Source of the DNA: an uncultured Paraglaciecola sp.
Lineage (GTDB): Bacteria; Pseudomonadota; Gammaproteobacteria; Enterobacterales; Alteromonadaceae
Length of the DNA: 6,168 bases
Reading direction: 5' to 3'
Assembly: GCA_905479025.1 (NCBI GenBank)
Contig: CAJQKX010000259.1
Span: forward strand, 1-6,168
Position 1 is the first letter of the stretch. Every line of letters begins with the position of its first letter. Shown here one piece after another: positions 1 through 6,029 of this stretch. Position numbers and translations under genes: made by a program. The notes under the pieces are model-generated. The model did no database searches. It saw only the letters and a list, made by a program, of their open reading frames with translations, and was not told the origin of the DNA.

Positions 1-209
1 GTTATCCATTGATTTAATTTTTCTACAAACCCTTTATTGTTGAGTAATCTTAGAGTTTCATCATAATCACCTACACCGGGCAAAATTATATGCGAGCACT
101 CATCAAAATCTTCTACCGAGCGAATGAAACGAAAGGGAGTGCTAAGTTGCTTATAGATACTCTCGAAGGCATAAAGATTTCCTGACCCGTAATCCATAAT
201 TCCTAACAT
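1..209 (-). CDS. hisH: HisH-type glutamine amidotransferase subunit (5' part only)
   Basis: This is the N-terminal 69 codons of a class I glutamine amidotransferase; the rest lies beyond position 1. The translation opens MLGIMDYGSGNLYAFESIY, the standard HisH start (a DYGxGN loop followed by a helix), and residues 41-52 read IILPGVGDYDET, the PGVG oxyanion strand of HisH. The catalytic Cys and the His/Glu pair would fall outside the window, so activity cannot be judged. The start is ATG at 209-207, with AGGG at 220-217, 7 nt upstream. HisH hydrolyses glutamine and passes ammonia to HisF. Its companions here are a HisF2-like and a WbpG-like protein and no other his gene is visible, so it most likely feeds sugar amidine formation rather than histidine synthesis. 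Unusually, two genes separate it from hisF2. Confidence 0.9.
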   Translation of the reverse strand, partial: MLGIMDYGSGNLYAFESIYKQLSTPFRFIRSVEDFDECSHIILPGVGDYDETLRLLNNKGFVEKLNQWI

Positions 210-301
210 ATAATGACCCTAAAAATTACAGGAGGACGCTATCATTGTAATACCCCATCCTGTGATCAAACAAAAAGTAAGACTGCTTTTTTCTAACAAA
301 G
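210..301 (-). promoter_or_regulatory. Gap between methyltransferase and hisH; weak promoter candidate
   Basis: This 92-bp stretch is wider than most junctions in the cluster. On the minus strand TACAAT (249-244) resembles a -10 box, with TTGTTT (273-268) 18 bp upstream as a poor -35 box (3 of 6 matches to TTGACA). An AT-only-type inverted repeat (AAAAAG at 272-277, CTTTTT at 286-291) lies beside it and is too weak to call a terminator. It may allow some independent hisH expression, but such matches are common in AT-rich DNA. Confidence 0.15.
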
Positions 302-1105
302 TTAAATATCAACATTAGGCTTCTGGCAACGAATCCAAATTTCAGTCGATGAGAAAAAACGCGCATCCCACTCAATTAACTTGTCAAAAATAGCACTTGA
401 AATTTTGGGCATAAAAAAAGCAGCATTAGCCAATATTCTGTTAAAAAAACCAAATCCATCTATTTCAATGACAACGAAATCCATCTCTTGAACTAACGAA
501 CTAAGACCTTTTTTTGAAAAGTGCTCATGCCAAAACTTTTCTTTTTCAACGTCGCCATAAAGCCCATCGGGATTTTCACTATAATTAGCTTTAAAATAAT
601 CCGCACCTTTTGCTCTTGTCACATAGAACTCATGCAGACGAGGAAACATAAACTTCCAATTACCCATGTCTAAAAATGAAAATAAATGCTGCCCAGGCAC
701 AGCAATTAGGATTTCTCCACCCGGCTTCAAAATTCTACGAAGTTCACTTAATAGTTTTTTTTGCTCTACAACATGCTCCAAAACTCCGATGATACTAATA
801 CTTGAAAAAGTATCATCCTCAAAAAGGATAGGTTCATTCGGCCTTATAAGGCTCAGTTCTACACCATTTGGCATTGATTTTTTGTTTGAATTAACGGCAT
901 CGCTATTGGCATCCAAGCCGACCCCTTTTGAGATTAAGCTTTGATTCTTGAGTGAGGCCACGAACTCGCCATCGTGAGCGCCAAAATCCAAATGAAATTC
1001 AGAGTTATACTTGCTTAAAATTTCAACCAAATAAGCCTTGGCACCATTAAATTTTGAATTTCTAACCGCACTATAGGGATTTTTAGACTGCATGCTAATT
1101 TTCAT
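302..1105 (-). CDS. Class I SAM-dependent methyltransferase
   Basis: A 267-residue protein with the Methyltransf_11/25-type Rossmann fold. Motif I is HLDFGAHDGEF (residues 38-48), a variant that keeps D40, G42 and G46. The acidic end of strand 2 is GVGLDAN (61-67, D65). Strand 4 is IIGVLEHV (105-112), and the post-motif is RILKPGGEILIAVP (124-137). The C-terminal 120 residues (HEHFSKKGL, FFNRILANAAFF) are a variable substrate-binding part typical of methyltransferases in polysaccharide loci. No signal peptide or membrane segment is visible, so it should be cytoplasmic. The ATG starts 1 nt after the stop of the oxygenase gene, with AAGGA at 1121-1117 as ribosome site, so the two are probably translated together. 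The methyl acceptor is unknown. Its place between hisF2 and hisH makes the amidino nitrogen, or an O- or N-position on the same sugar, reasonable guesses only. Confidence 0.85.
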   Translation of the reverse strand: MKISMQSKNPYSAVRNSKFNGAKAYLVEILSKYNSEFHLDFGAHDGEFVASLKNQSLISKGVGLDANSDAVNSNKKSMPNGVELSLIRPNEPILFEDDTFSSISIIGVLEHVVEQKKLLSELRRILKPGGEILIAVPGQHLFSFLDMGNWKFMFPRLHEFYVTRAKGADYFKANYSENPDGLYGDVEKEKFWHEHFSKKGLSSLVQEMDFVVIEIDGFGFFNRILANAAFFMPKISSAIFDKLIEWDARFFSSTEIWIRCQKPNVDI

Positions 1106-1106
1106 T

Positions 1107-1742
1107 TTAAAAGGATTCCTTAATTTTACTCTTAAGACGCTTGTATAAACTTCCTGGGTTCAGGAATAAGTCCCTCAGTATCTTAATTACCATAATGAAA
1201 ACAAAAGCCCCAAGATGCAATAGAACTGATAATGACCATTTAGGGAACAATAATTGTGTAGCCGAGGCTCTTTTAACATCAATTACAAGATGAATCCGAT
1301 TATCTATTGATCCGTTGGCGAGGGCATGTAACCCAGATGTATCCAAGGCCCAAGCGGAGCCAATTGGCAACTGGTATTTAACACGCTCAATAATCATAAA
1401 AGCCTCGTCATTGGTCTTGATTGGGATATGTATACGCACTATCCCAAATAACAAATTTCCGTTCATATCTCTATGTTCATGAAGTTTTGAATTTTGATCT
1501 AAATTAAAATAGGAAATTCCAATCACATTTTGTTTACCAAGCTTGGTTACCAATTTTTCTAATTCCGGAAGCCCATTTAGCGTTAGCTTACTGGGAGCCT
1601 TAAATACGGTCACTCCCTTCCAATCATCGTTACGCTCGTACACTGTCTCTAATTTTTCAGCATGAACAGCTTCGAATTCATACTGTAATGACAGTGCATC
1701 AAAATCAAGATCAACTTCCCATATTGCTGGATATCCGAACAT
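1107..1742 (-). CDS. Fe(II)/2-oxoglutarate oxygenase, aspartyl/asparaginyl beta-hydroxylase family
   Basis: A 211-residue protein whose core (about residues 75-157) fits the aspartyl/asparaginyl beta-hydroxylase double-stranded beta-helix fold. Seen in order are HEHRD (88-92), giving the HxD pair H90/D92; the strand VRIHIPIKTN (102-111); PIGSAWALD (126-134); GLHALANGS (137-145), giving the distal iron ligand H139; and NRIHLVIDV (148-156), with R149 ten residues after H139, as for the 2-oxoglutarate-binding Arg of human AspH. The family hydroxylates Asp/Asn, proline or other small acidic substrates using O2 and 2-oxoglutarate. After the core, residues 169-189 form a hydrophobic stretch (SVLLHLGAFVFIMVIKIL) followed by a basic tail (YKRLKSKIKESF), suggesting a C-terminal membrane anchor. 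The substrate is unknown; an acyl or amino-acid substituent of the glycan, or the amidino sugar, are possibilities. It starts 8 nt after hisF2. Confidence 0.8.
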   Translation of the reverse strand: MFGYPAIWEVDLDFDALSLQYEFEAVHAEKLETVYERNDDWKGVTVFKAPSKLTLNGLPELEKLVTKLGKQNVIGISYFNLDQNSKLHEHRDMNGNLLFGIVRIHIPIKTNDEAFMIIERVKYQLPIGSAWALDTSGLHALANGSIDNRIHLVIDVKRASATQLLFPKWSLSVLLHLGAFVFIMVIKILRDLFLNPGSLYKRLKSKIKESF

Positions 1743-1747
1743 TTTAA

Positions 1748-1752
1748 CTCCT
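1748..1752 (-). promoter_or_regulatory. Ribosome binding site of the oxygenase gene, overlapping the hisF2 stop
   Basis: AGGAG lies 5 nt before the ATG at 1742-1740 and overlaps the hisF2 stop TAG (1753-1751). The arrangement suggests translational coupling of the two genes and fixes the oxygenase start. Confidence 0.7.
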
Positions 1753-2494
1753 ATGGCTTTGCGTAGCTCAAAAGTACTGCTCTGTTAATACCTTTATAAA
1801 CAAACATACTACCTGCGGCCGCACCAACTGTACCTGCGACTGATATAAGCTGATTCATGTGGGCAACGGTGCCCGCACCACCTACAAAAGTAACTGGGCA
1901 TGAAATGTTAGGCAATACGCTTTTAACCAGCTCTAAGTCATATCCAGCCATTGTCCCGTCTCTATCAATAGAATTTATAATTAGCTCACCTATTCTTGCT
2001 TGCGCTGCCATTTCTAGAGCCGATAAAAGATCTAATTCCGCATTTTTTGTACCTCTATGAGTAAAAACTGAATACTTACAAGGCAAACTATTGTTACGGG
2101 CAATATCCAAGCATAGCACCACACTCTGTGCACCAATACACCGCGCCATATCATCTAACAGATTGGGATTATAAATCGCCCCACTGCTTACAGACACTTT
2201 CTCAAAACCAGACTTGACTAGCTCTGTGGCCTGCGCGCTTTCATGGACACCGCCGCCGTAGCATAACGGCATTTTCGCAGCCTTCGCAATATCGAATAAT
2301 AGCGACATATCAATGTCGCTATTATTTAGTGTTACCCCAACATCAAATATTGCGAGCTCATCAACAGACTTTTCATTAAATATTTTAACGGCATTTATTG
2401 GGTCTCCAATATATTTGTCATTAGAAAAGTTTTCTGACTTTATTAAATCTCCATCATCGACAAGCAGTGACGGGATAATTCTAGAACGAAGCAT
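1751..2494 (-). CDS. hisF: HisF2/AglZ-type amidotransferase partner subunit (acetamidino modification)
   Basis: A 247-residue (beta/alpha)8 barrel of the HisA/HisF superfamily. Seen: MLRSRIIPSLLVDDG at the start, DPINAVKIFNEK (31-42), YGGGV (79-83), SVSSGA (101-106), VVLCLD (125-130), SIDRDGTMAGYD (175-186), FVGGAGT (203-209) and AAAGSMFVY (225-233). Aligned with Thermotoga HisF (numbering from memory), D130 is kept but catalytic D11 is Leu, as I recall for the sugar-amidation HisF2 group (CLLL in place of CLDV). Gate residues R5, E46, K99 and the E167 equivalent (E170) are present. I infer that it conducts ammonia from HisH to the WbpG-like enzyme and does not make imidazole glycerol phosphate. 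The ATG at 2494 was chosen over a TTG six codons upstream because GGAGA (2508-2504) sits 9 nt before it and the TTG codon would overlap that site. Confidence 0.88.
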   Translation of the reverse strand: MLRSRIIPSLLVDDGDLIKSENFSNDKYIGDPINAVKIFNEKSVDELAIFDVGVTLNNSDIDMSLLFDIAKAAKMPLCYGGGVHESAQATELVKSGFEKVSVSSGAIYNPNLLDDMARCIGAQSVVLCLDIARNNSLPCKYSVFTHRGTKNAELDLLSALEMAAQARIGELIINSIDRDGTMAGYDLELVKSVLPNISCPVTFVGGAGTVAHMNQLISVAGTVGAAAGSMFVYKGINRAVLLSYAKP

Positions 2495-2503
2495 TTGTAT
2501 TAA

Positions 2504-2508
2504 TCTCC
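2504..2508 (-). promoter_or_regulatory. Ribosome binding site that fixes the hisF2 start
   Basis: GGAGA lies 9 nt before the ATG at 2494-2492. The alternative TTG start at 2512-2510 has this site inside its own coding sequence, and the residues it would add do not resemble HisF, whose N-terminus conventionally begins with MLxxRIIP. Confidence 0.65.
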
Positions 2509-2532
2509 ACAAAGCAAATCATTTTTTAATCT

Positions 2533-3669
2533 TCACTCACGTTTTGCGTTTTTTTCAGCACCTATGAGTTGCAAAACTTTAGAGCCAATTTTGAACATCC
2601 ACTCCTGATTTTTATAATCCTTGTATGTTTTTTTTGGCAGATCCATGAATGAATCTAATTCCTCAACAGAGATACGTAATTTAGACGCTATATATTCCTT
2701 GTCTTGCTTAACTGTCGAGGCATCAATTGCTGGATGCTTTAATTTCTCGATCGCATCCTCTCTAGTCATCTGATCAGTCACAATTAAGCTAGAAAACTGA
2801 ACACGCCGAGTGTCAAAGCCATATCTTTCAGGAAACCAATACCCCTCAAAAAACTTTGTGAACCTCGACTCAAAATGCTTCTGTGGATAAGGCCTCCACC
2901 CATACTCCTTAGATAACGTCTCTTGAGCAATTTCTTTTGTATAGGGGATGTAGTCCAATGGTTTAACAACCTTGACACCCTTTATATATCTCAAATAAAG
3001 CTTGTGATTTAATATTCCGCTGATTGGAAAAGATTTCAAAGGAATCGTCCCAAATTTTTTGTGAATATCATGCACATGAGACAAGTCAGTACCATACCAG
3101 CCCCAATTTCGCGGGTTACGGATACCTTCAGTAGCAAAATTTCCCCCGTTAAGGATATACTTTATATCGTTATCTTCAGCAAAATTATACAAAGCTGAAA
3201 TAAAAGCTAAGTCTTGGGGTAGATCAATGTTTGGGACACCTGATTTAAAAAATGCTAATTGTAGATCTCGCATTTCTTTCCAATTTACAACCTCTGTCAT
3301 CAATTCCAAATCCAGTTTTTCAACTAAATTTTGCACATTTTCGACGGCAAGATCTGTATTCCAGCCTCCGTCAACATGAAAGACTAATGGCCTCAGCCCA
3401 AACTCGGTAACCGCTACATGTAATAGATATGAGCTATCAAGTCCACCACTGAGGCCAATCAGACTGTCGTATTTTTTTCCTTCTCCTTTCTTTTTAATCG
3501 TTGTTACCAAATCTTTAAACTTACTTGCGTTTTGATAATCATTCGACCAAATTTTGCCAACATCAGAGTAAAAGCGTGTGCAGTTATCGCAAATACCTTT
3601 ATCATCAAAAGAAATCGCAGCATCACTAGTGTCCATGACACATCGAGAACAAACTCTATATTCCATCAT
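2533..3669 (-). CDS. wbpG: N-acetyl sugar amidotransferase (WbpG/PseA type)
   Basis: A 378-residue ATP-pyrophosphatase-fold enzyme. Two Cys pairs, CSRC (7-10) and CDNC (27-30), probably form a zinc-binding knuckle around the family signature CVMDTSD (10-16). The PP-loop SGGLDSS is at 74-80, followed by VFHVDGGWN (96-104), ILNGGNFATEG (172-182) and PLDYIPYTKEIA (237-248). These enzymes activate the amide of an N-acetyl sugar with ATP and replace the oxygen with ammonia, giving an acetamidino sugar; HisH and HisF2 supply the ammonia. Known relatives act on UDP-2,3-diacetamido-mannuronate or on pseudaminic/legionaminic acid precursors, and nothing here tells which applies. It is cytoplasmic. Tandem ATGs at 3669 and 3666 are both possible; GGGA lies 4 and 7 nt upstream respectively, so the second may be the main start. 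hisF2 begins 38 nt downstream. Confidence 0.92.
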   Translation of the reverse strand: MMEYRVCSRCVMDTSDAAISFDDKGICDNCTRFYSDVGKIWSNDYQNASKFKDLVTTIKKKGEGKKYDSLIGLSGGLDSSYLLHVAVTEFGLRPLVFHVDGGWNTDLAVENVQNLVEKLDLELMTEVVNWKEMRDLQLAFFKSGVPNIDLPQDLAFISALYNFAEDNDIKYILNGGNFATEGIRNPRNWGWYGTDLSHVHDIHKKFGTIPLKSFPISGILNHKLYLRYIKGVKVVKPLDYIPYTKEIAQETLSKEYGWRPYPQKHFESRFTKFFEGYWFPERYGFDTRRVQFSSLIVTDQMTREDAIEKLKHPAIDASTVKQDKEYIASKLRISVEELDSFMDLPKKTYKDYKNQEWMFKIGSKVLQLIGAEKNAKRE

Positions 3670-3872
3670 CTCATCCCAATTAATTTAAATCACAATATTC
3701 TGTTCTCAGCATAAGTCTGCCTAAAACAGCTAAAACTGTCACAAATCCGGTTACCTCAGTCCAACAAAAGATTGTCGATTAACAAGTACCCTCAACATTT
3801 ACTCCTAATCATATTTTTTAAATCCTGGTATCTAGCAGCTAACCAAGAATTTCGGCAATAAGGGGGAAATTC
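3670..3872 (-). other. 203-bp gap between glycosyltransferase and amidotransferase genes
   Basis: This is the largest gap in an otherwise compact operon. Apart from the proposed gene remnant I see no good -35/-10 pair on the minus strand and no GC-rich hairpin followed by a T-run. Two short inverted repeats occur (ACAG/CTGT around 3727-3740 and TTGT/ACAA around 3773-3786), both with only 4-bp arms and probably meaningless. An internal promoter for the amidotransferase gene cannot be excluded. Confidence 0.4.
3680..3798 (-). pseudogene. Possible remnant of a second glycosyltransferase gene (5' end only)
   Basis: An ATG at 3798-3796 follows a full AGGAG (3806-3802), although the spacing is only 3 nt. 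It encodes MLRVLVNRQSFVGLR and then TAA at 3753-3751. This resembles the opening strand and loop of GT4 glycosyltransferases (MRVLVN..., then an RTGIG-like loop). In the next frame the sequence carries on across that stop as TGFVTVLAVLGRLM and ends at TAA 3682-3680, so one frameshift would join them. The preceding 26 codons after the upstream glycosyltransferase stop are open in that gene's frame and end in a TGA overlapping this ATG (ATGTTGA), a typical tight gene junction. I read it as the stump of a deleted gene, but a leader peptide or chance is possible in so short a stretch. Confidence 0.35.
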
Positions 3873-4883
3873 TCAACTACGCGAAACACTGCTAATGATA
3901 TTTTCAATATGATTTTTCCGAATTTCGAAACTAAATTTATTTTCGACCCATGTTCTGGAGTTTAAATCCGAGCCAGCGTCGGACGCTCGTAAAACTTGAA
4001 GCATTGCAGCCGCAATACTCTCGGGTTCATTATGATCAACATAAATACCATAATGGCCAGCAACTTCTGGCAGGGCTCCTCGGCTACTTACTATAACTGG
4101 GACATTACAACTCATAGCTTCAGCTACCGCTAAACCAAAAGTTTCGGTGTCGCTGATCTGCACGAAACAATGACTCAAATTAAAAAAATCAGGGATTTTT
4201 TTATTGGGGACATGACCAGCGAAAACCAAGTTCTCAGATAAATTTAATTCATTTATCAAATTAAAAATCTCACTTCCGTATTGTGGTTTTGTGCCAATCA
4301 ACAAAAACTTTTGCAGAGGAAACTCTCTGTTCACAATCGCAGCTGCTCTTAAAAATTCGGGGAAGCGCTTTAATATCAAATTCTCAGGATAAGCAGACAT
4401 GGTCGTAATATATTCTTTGGCCTTTGTATTTGGCGCGAAAGATGCTAAACATACCGAAAGGTGGACCACATTTGTCGCACGATTAGAGATGGATTTGATA
4501 CCATTCTGCATAAATTTCGAGACTACTAAAACAGAGTCTGCAAATCTAAGAGTAATCTTTACTGCTAATTTTTTATACCAAGGAGCCACCAAATATCCAG
4601 CCTTTTCCGCTGTAACAGAGTCTTCATAATACATTGTCTCATTCCCCCCACAGACCACGATTAATGGTCTTCTGGAGAGCTTGGCCACTATTAAGGGCAT
4701 TATACTACCAGCAGCCCACCACCCAAAATATAAGTCGCATCTAAACGGAATATCTTTTAGCCTTGAACAAATAACAACACGATATCCTAAAGACTCAAGA
4801 ATTCGTATATCCTGCACAGAATACTGCTGTCGCATTATCTGCTCTTCGCCTTCAGTTGAAAAAAAACAAACCGTCTTTGTCAT
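3873..4883 (-). CDS. GT4-type (GT-B fold) glycosyltransferase
   Basis: A 336-residue retaining glycosyltransferase with the GT-B fold. The N-terminal acceptor domain contains DLYFGWWAAGS (about residues 50-60), IVVCGGNE (75-82) and the linker ADSVLVVSKFM (115-125). The C-terminal GT4 domain has FLLIGTKPQYG (193-203), NLVFAGHVPNKKIPDFF (218-234) and the EX7E element ETFGLAVAEAMSCNVPV (247-263, with E247 and E255), followed by SSRGALPEVAG (266-276), which binds the nucleotide-sugar donor. It probably adds one sugar to the undecaprenyl-linked repeat unit at the cytoplasmic face; donor and linkage cannot be read from the sequence. The ATG at 4883 is preferred to an adjoining TTG codon; the ribosome site (GGGT) is weak. 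It follows the flippase by 39 nt. At about 336 residues it is slightly short for GT4, and the frame stays open for 26 more codons after its TGA. Confidence 0.88.
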   Translation of the reverse strand: MTKTVCFFSTEGEEQIMRQQYSVQDIRILESLGYRVVICSRLKDIPFRCDLYFGWWAAGSIMPLIVAKLSRRPLIVVCGGNETMYYEDSVTAEKAGYLVAPWYKKLAVKITLRFADSVLVVSKFMQNGIKSISNRATNVVHLSVCLASFAPNTKAKEYITTMSAYPENLILKRFPEFLRAAAIVNREFPLQKFLLIGTKPQYGSEIFNLINELNLSENLVFAGHVPNKKIPDFFNLSHCFVQISDTETFGLAVAEAMSCNVPVIVSSRGALPEVAGHYGIYVDHNEPESIAAAMLQVLRASDAGSDLNSRTWVENKFSFEIRKNHIENIISSVSRS

Positions 4884-4922
4884 CAATTTACCCAGAAATA
4901 CTTAATTTTTAAGGCACATACT

Positions 4923-6029
4923 TCAATTAGAACTAGCCTTAGATGGCATTAGTTGTTGTAACTTTAATTTAATGAGATGCATGTCCTCCCTATTAATGAG
5001 GGCACAGCTTTTATAAGAAATTTGGTATTTCTTGTTAATTAATAAAATCACCAAAATATATGCAAAAAGCGCTGATATTAATGAAGCCATCGCTATGCCT
5101 GCAGCTCCATACAGCGGAGTCAACCACCACACTAACATACCGAGTAAAATTAAGTTTGGAATCTGATATTTTAGGATGATAATTTGAGACGACATTCCAA
5201 ATAAAAAGTTTTCTGCTAACCGCTGTTGCGTGGTCATGAAAACTGCGGGCATTAAAATATAAACTATGGAGACGCTTGCAACATAGTCACTACCAAATAA
5301 AAGAGGAATCACTTTATGAGCAGCGCCAGCTGTTAAGAGCGAGACTAGTACTAGTAAGAAACTTGAAATTCTCGCAGTTTGACAATATAGAAAAATTGCA
5401 TGATCCGAATTTTCATCACGAGCCACTGCAGAAAATAAGGTGGAACCTAGAGATCCGTAAATAAGAAGCAACATTTCACAAAAAGCTCTCGCAATGGAGA
5501 ACACTGCCACTTCTGTGAGCGAAAAAGCACTTCCAATAACCACGGATATTCTCATTAACGTAAATGATACTGATGAAACAAACACAGATTTCAAACTGTA
5601 CTTGGTCACCTCAATCATTTTAGGTACAACTTGGTTAACATATGCTCTTTGTTTAAATATTTCGTAAACAATGAAAATGAAGGAAAACAATCCGCCAATG
5701 ACTAACTGCAATTTCCACCCAATCAAAACTAGGTCAAATGGATCTGTACTAAAGAATGCACTAATTACAAAAAACAACGTAATTGAGACTGGAACGATGC
5801 TAACTAATAAATATATGATAGGTTTTTCGCTACCTAAAAAATACATGGAAAAACAAAGATGCATCAGCATCAGGGATAACCCAATTTGTAATGTTTGGTA
5901 AACCAATAAAGATAAGGGATTTAGCTCATAAACATATGAAAGTATCGAAGCTAAATTAAACCCAACAAGTAAGGTGATGGAAAAGGGAGCAATGAAAACT
6001 ATAGAAAGAGGGATTATATACCCTTGCAT
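4923..6029 (-). CDS. wzx: Wzx-type polysaccharide flippase, main C-terminal part of a frameshifted gene
   Basis: A 368-codon frame, hydrophobic throughout, with about ten predicted membrane helices, for example residues 3-24, 39-64, 71-93, 101-124, 148-169, 174-202, 218-237, 249-266 and 288-332. Recognisable flippase features are PKMIEVTKYSLKSVF (136-150), AVFSIARAFCEMLL (175-188), and the late loop PLYGAAGIAMASLISA (305-320), a common Wzx/MOP motif of the form yGaxGxAxA. Flippases move undecaprenyl-PP-linked repeat units across the inner membrane. The ATG at 6029 is not the natural start: the first helices are encoded upstream in another frame. If the ATG is used, the product would lack the N-terminal helices and probably would not work. 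An entirely in-frame gene would give a protein of at least about 414 residues within the window, which fits the family. Confidence 0.8.
   Translation of the reverse strand: MQGYIIPLSIVFIAPFSITLLVGFNLASILSYVYELNPLSLLVYQTLQIGLSLMLMHLCFSMYFLGSEKPIIYLLVSIVPVSITLFFVISAFFSTDPFDLVLIGWKLQLVIGGLFSFIFIVYEIFKQRAYVNQVVPKMIEVTKYSLKSVFVSSVSFTLMRISVVIGSAFSLTEVAVFSIARAFCEMLLLIYGSLGSTLFSAVARDENSDHAIFLYCQTARISSFLLVLVSLLTAGAAHKVIPLLFGSDYVASVSIVYILMPAVFMTTQQRLAENFLFGMSSQIIILKYQIPNLILLGMLVWWLTPLYGAAGIAMASLISALFAYILVILLINKKYQISYKSCALINREDMHLIKLKLQQLMPSKASSN

Noticed and set aside
272..291. Inverted repeat AAAAAG...CTTTTT as a terminator after the methyltransferase gene
   Set aside because: The stem is six pairs with a single G-C pair and an 8-nt loop, and the run after it is not a clean T-tract on the minus strand. 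It is too weak for an intrinsic terminator.
666..944. Plus-strand open frame of 92 codons, and other plus-strand frames at 1857-2060, 2313-2567, 3532-3714, 4399-4629, 4681-4905, 5276-5464 and 5671-5901
   Set aside because: Each lies mostly antisense to a well-supported gene, shows no recognisable domain and is low-complexity in composition. They are shadows of the minus-strand genes.
1111..1121. Perfect inverted repeat AAGGATTCCTT covering the methyltransferase ribosome site
   Set aside because: The arms are separated by one base, so an RNA hairpin cannot form in this shape. It is probably a by-product of the Shine-Dalgarno sequence.
1..2494. hisH and hisF as part of a histidine biosynthesis operon
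   Set aside because: No other his gene is near, the neighbours are polysaccharide enzymes, the HisF lacks the Asp11 equivalent, and a WbpG-type amidotransferase directly precedes hisF2. A sugar-amidation role explains all of this better.
2784..2978. Minus-strand 64-codon frame inside the amidotransferase gene
   Set aside because: It is nested in another frame of a gene with clear conserved motifs on both sides, and its residues match no known family.
4901..4913. Palindrome CTTAATTTTTAAG between flippase and glycosyltransferase genes
   Set aside because: The 5-bp arms are nearly all A/T with a 3-nt loop and lie in AT-rich spacer DNA; this is expected by chance and not a credible hairpin.
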